NCBI GenBank assembly: GCA_947044405.1
Contig: CAMRHE010000505.1
Span: 806,001-870,000 of the forward strand
Reading direction: 5' to 3'
Length of the DNA: 64,000 nt
Source: Leptodactylus fallax
Lineage: Eukaryota > Chordata > Amphibia > Anura > Leptodactylidae
Shown here piece by piece: positions 36,901 to 51,900 of this stretch. Position 1 is the stretch's first letter, and each line of letters starts with the position of its first letter. A program made the position numbers and the translations under genes. The notes beneath the pieces are model-generated. The model saw only the letters and a program-made list of their open reading frames with translations, was not told the origin of the DNA and did no database searches.

Positions 36901-39900
36901 CAGCCCTGCAGATAGATAGGTTAGTGTCACCAGAACCAGCATATCACCCCAGCCCTGCAGATAGATAGGTTAGTGTCACCAGAACCAGCATATCACCCCA
37001 GCCCTGCAGATAGATAGGTTAGTGTCACCAGAACCAGCATATCACCCCAGCCCTGCAGATAGATAGGTTAGTGTCACCAGAACCAGCATATCACCCCAGC
37101 CCTGCAGATAGATAGGTTAGTGTCACCAGAACCAGCATATCACCCCAGCCCTGCAGATAGATAGGTTAGTGTCACCAGACCCAGCATATCACCCCAGCCC
37201 TGCAGATAGATAGGTTAGTGTCATCAGAACCAGCATATCACTCCAGCCCTGCAGATAGATAGGTAAGTGTCACCAGAACATGACATATGACCCCAGCCAT
37301 GCAGATAGATAGGTTAGTGTCAGAAGAACCAACATATCACCCTAGCCCTGCAGATAGATAGGTTAGTGTCACCAGACCCAGCATATCACCCCCAGCCCTG
37401 CAGATAGATATGTTAGTGTCACCAGAACCAGCATATCACCCCAGTCCTGCAGATAGATAGGTTAGTGTCACCAGAACCAGGATATCACCCCAGCCCTGCA
37501 GATAGATAGGTTAGTGTCACCAGAACCAGCATATCACCCCAGCCCTGCAGATAGATAGGTTAGTGTCACCAGAACCAGCATATCACCCCAGCCCTGCAGA
37601 TAGATAGGTTAGTGTCACCAGAACAAGACATATGACCCCAGCCATGCAGATAGATAGGTTAGTGTCAGCAGAACCAACATATCACCCTAGCCCTGCAGAT
37701 AGATAGGTTAGTGTCACCAGACCCAGCATATCACCCCCAGCCCTGCAGATAGATAGGTTAGTGTCACCAGAACCTGCATATCACCCCAGCCCTGCAGATA
37801 GATAGGTTAGTGTCACCAGAACCAGCATATCACCCCAGCCCTGCAGATAGATAGGTTAGTGTCACCAGAACCAGCATATCACCCCAGCCCTGCAGATAGA
37901 TAGGTTAGTGTCACCAGAACCAGCATATCACCCCAGCCCTGCAGATAGATAGGTTAGTGTCACCAGAACCAGCATATCACCCCAGCCCTGCAGATAGATA
38001 GGTTAGTGTCACCAGAACCAGCATATCACCCCAGCCCTGCAGATAGATAGGTTAGTGTCACCAGAACCAGCATATCACCCCAGCCCTGCAGATAGATAGG
38101 TTAGTGTCACCAGAACCAGCATATCACCCCAGCCCTGCAGATAGATAGGTTAGTGTCACCAGAACCAGCATATCACCCCAGCCCTGCAGATAGATAGGTT
38201 AGTGTCACCAGAACCAGCATATCACCCCAGCCCTGCAGATAGATAGGTTAGTGTCACCAGAACCAGCATATCACCCCAGCCCTGCAGATAGATAGGTTAG
38301 TGTCACCAGAACCAGCATATCACCCCAGCCCTGCAGATAGATAGGTTAGTGTCACCAGAACCAGCATATCACCCCAGCCCTGCAGATAGATAGGTTAGTG
38401 TCACCAGAACCAGCATATCACCCCAGCCCTGCAGATAGATAGGTTAGTGTCACCAGAACCAGCATATCACCCCAGCCCTGCAGATAGATAGGTTAGTGTC
38501 ACCAGAACCAGCATATCACCCCAGCCCTGCAGATAGATAGGTTAGTGTCACCAGAACCAGCATATCACCCCAGCCCTGCAGATAGATAGGTTAGTGTCAC
38601 CAGAACCAGCATATCACCCCAGCCCTGCAGATAGATAGGTTAGTGTCACCAGAACCAGCATATCACCCCAGCCCTGCAGATAGATAGGTTAGTGTCACCA
38701 GAACCAGCATATCACCCCAGCCCTGCAGATAGATAGGTTAGTGTCACCAGAACCAGCATATCACCCCAGCCCTGCAGATAGATAGGTTAGTGTCACCAGA
38801 ACCAGCATATCACCCCAGCCCTGCAGATAGATAGGTTAGTGTCACCAGACCCAGCATATCACCCCAGCCCTGCAGATAGATAGGTTAGTGTCACCAGAAC
38901 CAGCATATCACCCCAGCCCTGCAGATAGATAGGTTAGTGTCACCAGAACCAGCATATCACCCCAGCCCTGCAGATAGATAGGTTAGTGTCACCAGAACCA
39001 GCATATCACCCCAGCCCTGCAGATAGATAGGTTAGTGTCACCAGAACCAGCATATCACCCCAGCCCTGCAGATAGATAGGTTAGTGTCACCAGAACCAGC
39101 ATATCACCCCAGCCCTGCAGATAGATAGGTTAGTGTCACCAGAACCAGCATATCACCCCAGCCCTGCAGATAGATAGGTTAGTGTCACCAGACCCAGCAT
39201 ATCACCCCAGCCCTGCAGATAGATAGGTTAGTGTCATCAGAACCAGCATATCACTCCAGCCCTGCAGATAGATAGGTAAGTGTCACCAGAACATGACATA
39301 TGACCCCAGCCATGCAGATAGATAGGTTAGTGTCAGAAGAACCAGCATATCACCCCAGCCCTGCAGATAGATAGGTTAGTGTCACCAGACCCAGCATATC
39401 ACCCCCAGCCCTGCAGATAGATATGTTAGTGTCACCAGAACCTGCATATCACCCCAGCCCTGCAGATAGATAGGTTAGTGTCACCAGAACCAGGATATCA
39501 CCCCAGCCCTGCAGATAGATAGGTTAGTGTCACCAGAACCAGCATATCACCCCAGCCCTGCAGATAGATAGGTTAGTGTCACCAGAACCAGCATATCACC
39601 CCAGCCCTGCAGATAGATAGGTTAGTGTCACCAGAACAAGACATATGACCCCAGCCATGCAGATAGATAGGTTAGTGTCAGAAGAACCAACATATCACCC
39701 CAGCCCTGCAGATAGATAGGTTAGTGTCACCAGACCCAGCATATCACCCCCAGCCCTGCAGATAGATAGGTTAGTGTCACCAGAACCTGCATATCACCCC
39801 AGCCCTGCAGATAGATAGGTTAGTGTCACCAGAACCAGGATATCACCCCAGCCCTGCAGATAGATAGGTTAGTGTCACCAGAACCAGCATATCACCCCAG

Positions 39901-42900
39901 CCCTGCAGATAGATAGGTTAGTGTCACCAGAACCAGCATATCACCCCAGCCCTGCAGATAGATAGGTTAGTGTCACCAGAACCAGCATATCACCCCAGCC
40001 CTGCAGATAGATAGGTTAGTGTCACCAGAACCAGCATATCACCCCAGCCCTGCAGATAGATAGGTTAGTGTCACCAGAACCAGCATATCACCCCAGCCCT
40101 GCAGATAGATAGGTTAGTGTCACCAGAACCAGCATATCACCCCAGCCCTGCAGATAGATAGGTTAGTGTCACCAGAACCAGCATATCACCCCAGCCCTGC
40201 AGATAGATAGGTTAGTGTCACCAGAACCAGCATATCACCCCAGCCCTGCAGATAGATAGGTTAGTGTCACCAGAACCAGCATATCACCCCAGCCCTGCAG
40301 ATAGATAGGTTAGTGTCACCAGAACCAGCATATCACCCCAGCCCTGCAGATAGATAGGTTAGTGTCACCAGACCCAGCATATCACCCCAGCCCTGCAGAT
40401 AGATAGGTTAGTGTCACCAGAACCAGCATATCACTCCAGCCCTGCAGATAGATAGGTAAGTGTCACCAGAACATGACATATGACCCCAGCCATGCAGATA
40501 GATAGGTTAGTGTCAGAAGAACCAGCATATCACCCTAGCCCTGCAGATAGATAGGTTAGTGTCACCAGACCCAGCATATCACCCCCAGCCCTGCAGATAG
40601 ATAGGTTAGTGTCACCAGAACCAGCATATCACCCCAGCCCTGCAGATAGATAGGTTAGTGTCACCAGAACCAGCATATCACCCCAGCCCTGCAGATAGAT
40701 AGGTTAGTGTCACCAGAACCAGCATATCACCCCAGCCCTGCAGATAGATAGGTTAGTGTCACCAGAACATGCATATCACCCCAGCCCTGCAGATAGATAG
40801 GTTAGTGTCACCAGAACCAGCATATCACCCCAGCCCTGCAGATAGATAGGTTAGTGTCACCAGAACCAGCATATCACCCCAGCCCTGCAGATAGATAGGT
40901 TAGTGTCACCAGAACCAGCATATCACCCCAGCCCTGCAGATAGATAGGTTAGTGTCACCAGAACCAGCATATCACCCCAGCCCTGCAGATAGATAGGTTA
41001 GTGTCACCAGAACCAGCATATCACCCCAGCCCTGCAGATAGATAGGTTAGTGTCACCAGAACCAGACATATGACCCCAGCCCTGCAGATAGATAGGTTAG
41101 TGTCACCAGAACCAGCATATCACCCCAGCCCTGCAGATAGATAGGTTAGTGTCACCAGAACCAGCATATCACCCCCAGCCCTGCAGATAGATAGGTTAGT
41201 GTCACCAGAACCAGCATATCACCCCAGCCCTGCAGATAGATAGGTTAGTGTCACCAGAACCAGCATATCACCCCAGCCCTGCAGATAGATAGGTTAGTGT
41301 CACCAGAACCAGCATATCACCCCAGCCCTGCAGATAGATAGGTTAGTGTCACCAGAACCAGCATATCACCCCAGCCCTGCAGATAGATAGGTTAGGGTCA
41401 CCAGAACCAGCATATCACCCCAGCCCTGCAGATAGATAGGTTAGTGTCACCAGAACCAGCATATCACCCCAGCCCTGCAGATAGATAGGTTAGTGTCACC
41501 AGAACCAGCATATCACCCCAGCCCTGCAGATAGATAGGTTAGTGTCACCAGAACCAGCATATCACCCCAGCCCTGCAGATAGATAGGTTAGTGTCACCAG
41601 AACCAGCATATCACCCCAGCCCTGCAGATAGATAGGTTAGTGTCACCAGAACATGACATATCACCCCAGCCCTGCAGATAGATAGGTTAGTGTCAGAAGA
41701 ACCAACATATCACCCCAGCCCTGCAGATAGATAGGTTAGTGTCACCAGACCCAGCATATCACCCCCAGCCCTGCAGATAGATAGGTTAGTGTCACCAGAA
41801 CCTGCATATCACCCCAGTCCTGCAGATAGATAGGTTAGTGTCACCAGAACCAGGATATCACCCCAGCCCTGCAGATAGATAGGTTAGTGTCACCAGAACC
41901 AGCATATCACCCCAGCCCTGCAGATAGATAGGTTAGTGTCACCAGAACCAGCATATCACCCCAGCCCTGCAGATAGATAGGTTAGTGTCACCAGAACCAG
42001 CATATCACCCCAGCCCTGCAGATAGATAGGTTAGTGTCACCAGAACCAGCATATCACCCCAGCCCTGCAGATAGATAGGTTAGTGTCACCAGAACCAGCA
42101 TATCACCCCAGCCCTGCAGATAGATAGGTTAGTGTCACCAGAACCAGCATATCACCCCAGCCCTGCAGATAGATAGGTTAGTGTCACCAGACCATGACAT
42201 ATCACCCCAGCCCTGCAGATAGATAGGTTAGTGTCACCAGAACCAGCATATCACCCCAGCCCTGCAGATAGATAGGTTAGTGTCACCAGAACCAGCATAT
42301 CACCCCAGCCCTGCAGATAGATAGGTTAGTGTCACCAGAACCTGCATATCACCCCAGCCCTGCAGATAGATAGGTTATTGTCATCAGAACCAGCATATCA
42401 CTCCAGCCCTGCAGATAGATAGGTAAGTGTCACCAGAACATGACATATGACCCCAGCCATGCAGATAGATAGGTTAGTGTCACCAGAACCAGCATATCAC
42501 CCCAGCCCTGCAGATAGATAGGTTAGTGTCACCAGAACCAGCATATCACCCCAGCCCTGCAGATAGATAGGTTAGTGTCACCAGACCCAGCATATCACCC
42601 CAGCCCTGCAGATAGATAGGTTAGTGTCACCAGAACCAGCATATCACCCCAGCCCTGCAGATAGATAGGTTAGTGTCACCAGAACCAGCATATCACCCCA
42701 GCCCTGCAGATAGATAGGTTAGTGTCACCAGAACCAGCATATCACCCCAGCCCTGCAGATAGATAGGTTAGTGTCACCAGAACATGACATATGACCCCAG
42801 CCCTGCAGATAGATAGGTTAGTGTCACCAGAACCAGCATATCACCCCAGCCCTGCAGATAGATAGGTTAGTGTCACCAGAACCAGCATATCACCCCAGCC

Positions 42901-45900
42901 CTGCAGATAGATAGGTTAGTGTCACCAGAACCAGCATATCACCCCAGCCCTGCAGATAGATAGGTTAGTGTCACCAGAACCAGCATATCACCCCAGCCCT
43001 GCAGATAGATAGGTTAGTGTCACCAGAACCAGCATATCACCCCAGCCCTGCAGATAGATAGGTTAGTGTCACCAGAACCAGCATATCACCCCAGCCCTGC
43101 AGATAGATAGGTTAGTGTCACCAGAACCAGCATATCACCCCAGCCCTGCAGATAGATAGGTTAGTGTCACCAGAACCAGCATATCACCCCAGCCCTGCAG
43201 ATAGATAGGTTAGTGTCACCAGAACCAGCATATCACCCCAGCCCTGCAGATAGATAGGTTAGTGTCACCAGAACCAGCATATCACCCCAGCCCTGCAGAT
43301 AGATAGGTTAGTGTCACCAGAACCAGCATATCACCCCCAGCCCTGCAGATAGATAGGTTAGTGTCACCAGAACCAGCATATCACCCCAGCCCTGCAGATA
43401 GATAGGTTAGTGTCACCAGAACCAGCATATCACCCCAGCCCTGCAGATAGATAGGTTAGTGTCACCAGAACCAGCATATCACCCCAGCCCTGCAGATAGA
43501 TAGGTTAGTGTCACCAGAACCAGCATATCACCCCAGCCCTGCAGATAGATAGGTTAGTGTCACCAGAACCAGCATATCACCCCAGCCCTGCAGATAGATA
43601 GGTTAGTGTCACCAGAACCAGCATATCACCCCAGCCCTGCAGATAGATAGGTTAGTGTCACCAGAACCAGCATATCACCCCAGCCCTGCAGATAGATAGG
43701 TTAGTGTCACCAGACCCAGCATATCACCCCCAGCCCTGCAGATAGATAGGTTAGTGTCACCAGAACCAGCATATCACCCCAGCCCTGCAGATAGATAGGT
43801 TAGTGTCACCAGAACCAGCATATCACCCCAGCCCTGCAGATAGATAGGTTAGTGTCACCAGAACCAGCATATCACCCCAGCCCTGCAGATAGATAGGTTA
43901 GTGTCACCAGAACCAGCATATCACCCCAGCCCTGCAGATAGATAGGTTAGTGTCACCAGAACCAGCATATCACCCCAGCCCTGCAGATAGATAGGTTAGT
44001 GTCACCAGAACCAGCATATCACCCCAGCCCTGCAGATAGATAGGTTAGTGTCACCAGAACCAGCATATCACCCCAGCCCTGCAGATAGATAGGTTAGTGT
44101 CACCAGAACCAGCATATCACCCCAGCCCTGCAGATAGATAGGTTAGTGTCACCAGAACCAGCATATCACCCCAGCCCTGCAGATAGATAGGTTAGTGTCA
44201 CCAGAACCAGCATATCACCCCAGCCCTGCAGATAGATAGGTTAGTGTCACCAGAACCAGCATATCACCCCAGCCCTGCAGATAGATAGGTTAGTGTCACC
44301 AGAACCAGCATATCACCCCAGCCCTGCAGATAGATAGGTTAGTGTCACCAGAACCAGCATATCACCCCAGCCCTGCAGATAGATAGGTTAGTGTCACCAG
44401 AACCAGCATATCACCCCAGCCCTGCAGATAGATAGGTTAGTGTCACCAGAACCAGCATATCACCCCAGCCCTGCAGATAGATAGGTTAGTGTCACCAGAA
44501 CCAGCATATCACCCCAGCCCTGCAGATAGATAGGTTAGTGTCACCAGAACCAGCATATCACCCCAGCCCTGCAGATAGATAGGTTAGTGTCACCAGAACC
44601 AGCATATCACCCCAGCCCTGCAGATAGATAGGTTAGTGTCACCAGAACCAGCATATCACCCCAGCCCTGCAGATAGATAGGTTAGTGTCACCAGAACCAG
44701 CATATCACCCCAGCCCTGCAGATAGATAGGTTAGTGTCACCAGAACCAGCATATCACCCCAGCCCTGCAGATAGATAGGTTAGTGTCACCAGAACCAGCA
44801 TATCACCCCAGCCCTGCAGATAGATAGGTTAGTGTCACCAGAACCAGCATATCACCCCAGCCCTGCAGATAGATAGGTTAGTGTCACCAGACCCAGCATA
44901 TCACCCCAGCCCTGCAGATAGATAGGTTAGTGTCACCAGAACCAGCATATCACTCCAGCCCTGCAGATAGATAGGTTAGTGTCACCAGAACATGACATAT
45001 GACCCCAGCCATGCAGATAGATAGGTTAGTGTCACCAGAACCAGCATATCACCCCAGCCCTGCAGATAGATAGGTTAGTGTCACCAGACCCAGCATATCA
45101 CCCCCAGCCCTGCAGATAGATATGTTAGTGTCACCAGAACCAGCATATCACCCCAGCCCTGCAGATAGATAGGTTAGTGTCACCAGAACCAGCATATCAC
45201 CCCAGCCCTGCAGATAGATAGGTTAGTGTCACCAGAACCAGCATATCACCCCAGCCCTGCAGATAGATAGGTTAGTGTCACCAGAACCAGCATATCACCC
45301 CAGCCCTGCAGATAGATAGGTTAGTGTCACCAGAACATGACATATGACCCCAGCCATGCAGATAGATAGGTTAGTGTCACCAGAACCAACATATCACCCC
45401 AGCCCTGCAGATAGATAGGTTAGTGTCACCAGACCCAGCATATCACCCCCAGCCCTGCAGATAGATAGGTTAGTGTCACCAGAACCAGCATATCACCCCA
45501 GCCCTGCAGATAGATAGGTTAGTGTCACCAGAACCAGCATATCACCCCAGCCCTGCAGATAGATAGGTTAGTGTCACCAGAACCAGCATATCACCCCAGC
45601 CCTGCAGATAGATAGGTTAGTGTCACCAGAACCAGCATATCACCCCAGCCCTGCAGATAGATAGGTTAGTGTCACCAGAACCAGCATATCACCCCAGCCC
45701 TGCAGATAGATAGGTTAGTGTCACCAGAACCAGCATATCACCCCAGCCCTGCAGATAGATAGGTTAGTGTCACCAGAACCAGCATATCACCCCAGCCCTG
45801 CAGATAGATAGGTTAGTGTCACCAGAACCAGCATATCACCCCAGCCCTGCAGATAGATAGGTTAGTGTCACCAGAACCAGCATATCACCCCAGCCCTGCA

Positions 45901-48900
45901 GATAGATAGGTTAGTGTCACCAGAACCAGCATATCACCCCAGCCCTGCAGATAGATAGGTTAGTGTCACCAGAACCTGCATATCACCCCAGCCCTGCAGA
46001 TAGATAGGTTAGTGTCACCAGAACATGCATATCACCCCAGCCCTGCAGATAGATAGGTTAGTGTCACCAGAACCAGCATATCACCCCAGCCCTGCAGATA
46101 GATAGGTTAGTGTCACCAGACCCAGCATATCACCCCCAGCCCTGCAGATAGATAGGTTAGTGTCACCAGAACCAGCATATCACCCCAGCCCTGCAGATAG
46201 ATAGGTTAGTGTCACCAGAACCAGCATATCACCCCAGCCCTGCAGATAGATAGGTTAGTGTCACCAGAACCAGCATATCACCCCAGCCCTGCAGATAGAT
46301 AGGTTAGTGTCACCAGAACCAGCATATCACCCCAGCCCTGCAGATAGATAGGTTAGTGTCACCAGAACCAGCATATCACCCCAGCCCTGCAGATAGATAG
46401 GTTAGTGTCACCAGAACCAGCATATCACCCCAGCCCTGCAGATAGATAGGTTAGTGTCACCAGAACCAGCATATCACCCCAGCCCTGCAGATAGATAGGT
46501 TAGTGTCACCAGAACCAGCATATCACCCCAGCCCTGCAGATAGATAGGTTAGTGTCACCAGAACCAGCATATCACCCCAGCCCTGCAGATAGATAGGTTA
46601 GTGTCACCAGAACCAGCATATCACCCCAGCCCTGCAGATAGATAGGTTAGTGTCACCAGAACCAGCATATCACCCCAGCCCTGCAGATAGATAGGTTAGT
46701 GTCACCAGAACCAGCATATCACCCCAGCCCTGCAGATAGATAGGTTAGTGTCACCAGAACCAGCATATCACCCCAGCCCTGCAGATAGATAGGTTAGTGT
46801 CACCAGAACATGACATATCACCCCAGCCCTGCAGATAGATAGGTTAGTGTCACCAGAACCAGCATATCACCCCAGCCCTGCAGATAGATAGGTTAGTGTC
46901 ACCAGAACCAGCATATCACCCCAGCCCTGCAGATAGATAGGTTAGTGTCACCAGAACCAGCATATCACCCCAGCCCTGCAGATAGATAGGTTAGTGTCAC
47001 CAGAACCAGCATATCACCCCAGCCCTGCAGATAGATAGGTTAGTGTCACCAGAACCAGCATATCACCCCAGCCCTGCAGATAGATAGGTTAGTGTCACCA
47101 GAACCAGCATATCACCCCAGCCCTGCAGATAGATAGGTTAGTGTCACCAGAACCAGCATATCACCCCAGCCCTGCAGATAGATAGGTTAGTGTCACCAGA
47201 ACCAGCATATCACCCCAGCCCTGCAGATAGATAGGTTAGTGTCACCAGAACCAGCATATCACCCCAGCCCTGCAGATAGATAGGTTAGTGTCACCAGACC
47301 CAGCATATCACCCCAGCCCTGCAGATAGATAGGTTAGTGTCACCAGAACCAGCATATCACCCCAGCCCTGCAGATAGATAGGTTAGTGTCACCAGAACCA
47401 GCATATCACCCCAGCCCTGCAGATAGATAGGTTAGTGTCACCAGAACCAGCATATCACCCCAGCCCTGCAGATAGATAGGTTAGTGTCACCAGAACCAGC
47501 ATATCACCCCAGCCCTGCAGATAGATAGGTTAGTGTCACCAGAACCAGCATATCACCCCAGCCCTGCAGATAGATAGGTTAGTGTCACCAGAACCAGCAT
47601 ATCACCCCAGCCCTGCAGATAGATAGGTTAGTGTCACCAGAACCAGCATATCACCCCAGCCCTGCAGATAGATAGGTTAGTGTCACCAGAACCAGCATAT
47701 CACCCCAGCCCTGCAGATAGATAGGTTAGTGTCACCAGAACCAGCATATCACCCCAGCCCTGCAGATAGATAGGTTAGTGTCACCAGAACCAGCATATCA
47801 CCCCAGCCCTGCAGATAGATAGGTTAGTGTCACCAGAACCAGCATATCACCCCAGCCCTGCAGATAGATAGGTTAGTGTCACCAGAACCAGCATATCACC
47901 CCAGCCCTGCAGATAGATAGGTTAGTGTCACCAGAACCAGCATATCACCCCAGCCCTGCAGATAGATAGGTTAGTGTCACCAGAACCAGCATATCACTCC
48001 AGCCCTGCAGATAGATAGGTTAGTGTCACCAGAACATGCATATGACCCCAGCCCTGCAGATAGATAGGTTAGTGTCAGCAGAACCAACATATCACCCCAG
48101 CCCTGCAGATAGATAGGTTAGTGTCACCAGACCCAGCATATCACCCCCAGCCCTGCAGATAGATAGGTTAGTGTCACCAGAACCAGCATATCACCCCAGC
48201 CCTGCAGATAGATAGGTTAGTGTCACCAGAACCAGCATATCACCCCAGCCCTGCAGATAGATAGGTTAGTGTCACCAGAACCAGCATATCACCCCAGCCC
48301 TGCAGATAGATAGGTTAGTGTCACCAGAACCAGCATATCACCCCAGCCCTGCAGATAGATAGGTTAGTGTCACCAGAACCATGACATATCACCCCAGCCC
48401 TGCAGATAGATAGGTTAGTGTCACCAGAACCAGCATATCACCCCAGCCCTGCAGATAGATAGGTTAGTGTCACCAGACCCAGCATATCACCCCCAGCCCT
48501 GCAGATAGATAGGTTAGTGTCACCAGAACCAGCATATCACCCCAGCCCTGCAGATAGATAGGTTAGTGTCACCAGAACCAGCATATCACCCCAGCCCTGC
48601 AGATAGATAGGTTAGTGTCACCAGAACCAGCATATCACCCCAGCCCTGCAGATAGATAGGTTAGTGTCACCAGAACCAGCATATCACCCCAGCCCTGCAG
48701 ATAGATAGGTTAGTGTCACCAGAACCAGCATATCACCCCAGCCCTGCAGATAGATAGGTTAGTGTCACCAGAACCAGCATATCACCCCAGCCCTGCAGAT
48801 AGATAGGTTAGTGTCACCAGAACCAGCATATCACCCCAGCCCTGCAGATAGATAGGTTAGTGTCACCAGAACCAGCATATCACCCCAGCCCTGCAGATAG

Positions 48901-51900
48901 ATAGGTTAGTGTCACCAGAACCAGCATATCACCCCAGCCCTGCAGATAGATAGGTTAGTGTCACCAGAACCAGCATATCACTCCAGCCCTGCAGATAGAT
49001 AGGTTAGTGTCACCAGAACCTGCATATCACCCCAGCCCTGCAGATAGATAGGTTAGTGTCACCAGAACCAGCATATCACCCCAGCCCTGCAGATAGATAG
49101 GTTAGTGTCACCAGACCCAGCATATCACCCCCAGCCCTGCAGATAGATAGGTTAGTGTCACCAGAACCAGCATATCACCCCAGCCCTGCAGATAGATAGG
49201 TTAGTGTCACCAGAACCAGCATATCACCCCAGCCCTGCAGATAGATAGGTTAGTGTCACCAGAACCAGCATATCACCCCAGCCCTGCAGATAGATAGGTT
49301 AGTGTCACCAGACCCAGCATATCACCCCAGCCCTGCAGATAGATAGGTTAGTGTCACCAGAACCAGCATATCACCCCAGCCCTGCAGATAGATAGGTTAG
49401 TGTCACCAGAACCAGCATATCACCCCAGCCCTGCAGATAGATAGGTTAGTGTCACCAGAACCAGCATATCACCCCAGCCCTGCAGATAGATAGGTTAGTG
49501 TCACCAGAACCAGCATATCACCCCAGCCCTGCAGATAGATAGGTTAGTGTCACCAGAACCAGACATATCACCCCAGCCCTGCAGATAGATAGGTTAGTGT
49601 CACCAGAACCAGCATATCACCCCAGCCCTGCAGATAGATAGGTTAGTGTCACCAGAACCAGCATATCACCCCAGCCCTGCAGATAGATAGGTTAGTGTCA
49701 CCAGACCCAGCATATCACCCCAGCCCTGCAGATAGATAGGTTAGTGTCACCAGAACCAGCATATCACCCCAGCCCTGCAGATAGATAGGTAAGTGTCACC
49801 AGAACCTGACATATGACCCCAGCCCTGCAGATAGATAGGTTAGTGTCACCAGAACCAGCATATCACCCCAGCCCTGCAGATAGATAGGTTAGTGTCACCA
49901 GACCCAGCATATCACCCCCAGCCCTGCAGATAGATAGGTTAGTGTCACCAGAACCAGCATATCACCCCAGCCCTGCAGATAGATAGGTTAGTGTCACCAG
50001 AACCAGCATATCACCCCAGCCCTGCAGATAGATAGGTTAGTGTCACCAGAACCAGCATATCACCCCAGCCCTGCAGATAGATAGGTTAGTGTCACCAGAA
50101 CCAGCATATCACCCCAGCCCTGCAGATAGATAGGTTAGTGTCACCAGAACATGCATATCACCCCAGCCATGCAGATAGATAGGTTAGTGTCACCAGAACC
50201 AGCATATCACCCCAGCCCTGCAGATAGATAGGTTAGTGTCACCAGACCCAGCATATCACCCCCAGCCCTGCAGATAGATAGGTTAGTGTCACCAGAACCA
50301 GCATATCACCCCAGCCCTGCAGATAGATAGGTTAGTGTCACCAGAACCAGCATATCACCCCAGCCCTGCAGATAGATAGGTTAGTGTCACCAGAACCAGC
50401 ATATCACCCCAGCCCTGCAGATAGATAGGTTAGTGTCACCAGAACCAGCATATCACCCCAGCCCTGCAGATAGATAGGTTAGTGTCACCAGAACCAGCAT
50501 ATCACCCCAGCCCTGCAGATAGATAGGTTAGTGTCACCAGAACCAGCATATCACCCCAGCCCTGCAGATAGATAGGTTAGTGTCACCAGAACCAGCATAT
50601 CACCCCAGCCCTGCAGATAGATAGGTTAGTGTCACCAGAACCAGCATATCACCCCCAGCCCTGCAGATAGATAGGTTAGTGTCACCAGAACCAGCATATC
50701 ACCCCAGCCCTGCAGATAGATAGGTTAGTGTCACCAGAACCAGCATATCACCCCAGCCCTGCAGATAGATAGGTTAGTGTCACCAGAACCAGCATATCAC
50801 CCCAGCCCTGCAGATAGATAGGTTAGTGTCACCAGAACCAGCATATCACCCCAGCCCTGCAGATAGATAGGTTAGTGTCACCAGAACCAGCATATCACCC
50901 CAGCCCTGCAGATAGATAGGTTAGTGTCACCAGAACCAGCATATCACCCCAGCCCTGCAGATAGATAGGTTAGTGTCACCAGAACCAGCATATCACCCCA
51001 GCCCTGCAGATAGATAGGTTAGTGTCACCAGAACCAGCATATCACCCCAGCCCTGCAGATAGATAGGTTAGTGTCACCAGAACCAGCATATCACCCCAGC
51101 CCTGCAGATAGATAGGTTAGTGTCACCAGAACCAGCATATCACCCCAGCCCTGCAGATAGATAGGTTAGTGTCACCAGAACCAGCATATCACCCCAGCCC
51201 TGCAGATAGATAGGTTAGTGTCACCAGAACCAGCATATCACCCCAGCCCTGCAGATAGATAGGTTAGTGTCACCAGAACCAGCATATCACCCCAGCCCTG
51301 CAGATAGATAGGTTAGTGTCACCAGAACCAGCATATCACCCCAGCCCTGCAGATAGATAGGTTAGTGTCACCAGACCCAGCATATCACCCCCAGCCCTGC
51401 AGATAGATAGGTTAGTGTCACCAGAACCAGCATATCACCCCAGCCCTGCAGATAGATAGGTTAGTGTCACCAGAACCAGCATATCACCCCAGCCCTGCAG
51501 ATAGATAGGTTAGTGTCACCAGAACCAGCATATCACCCCAGCCCTGCAGATAGATAGGTTAGTGTCACCAGAACCAGCATATCACCCCAGCCCTGCAGAT
51601 AGATAGGTTAGTGTCACCAGAACCAGCATATCACCCCAGCCCTGCAGATAGATAGGTTAGTGTCACCAGAACCAGCATATCACCCCAGCCCTGCAGATAG
51701 ATAGGTTAGTGTCACCAGAACCAGCATATCACCCCCAGCCCTGCAGATAGATAGGTTAGTGTCACCAGAACCAGCATATCACCCCAGCCCTGCAGATAGA
51801 TAGGTTAGTGTCACCAGAACCAGCATATCACCCCAGCCCTGCAGATAGATAGGTTAGTGTCACCAGAACCAGCATATCACCCCAGCCCTGCAGATAGATA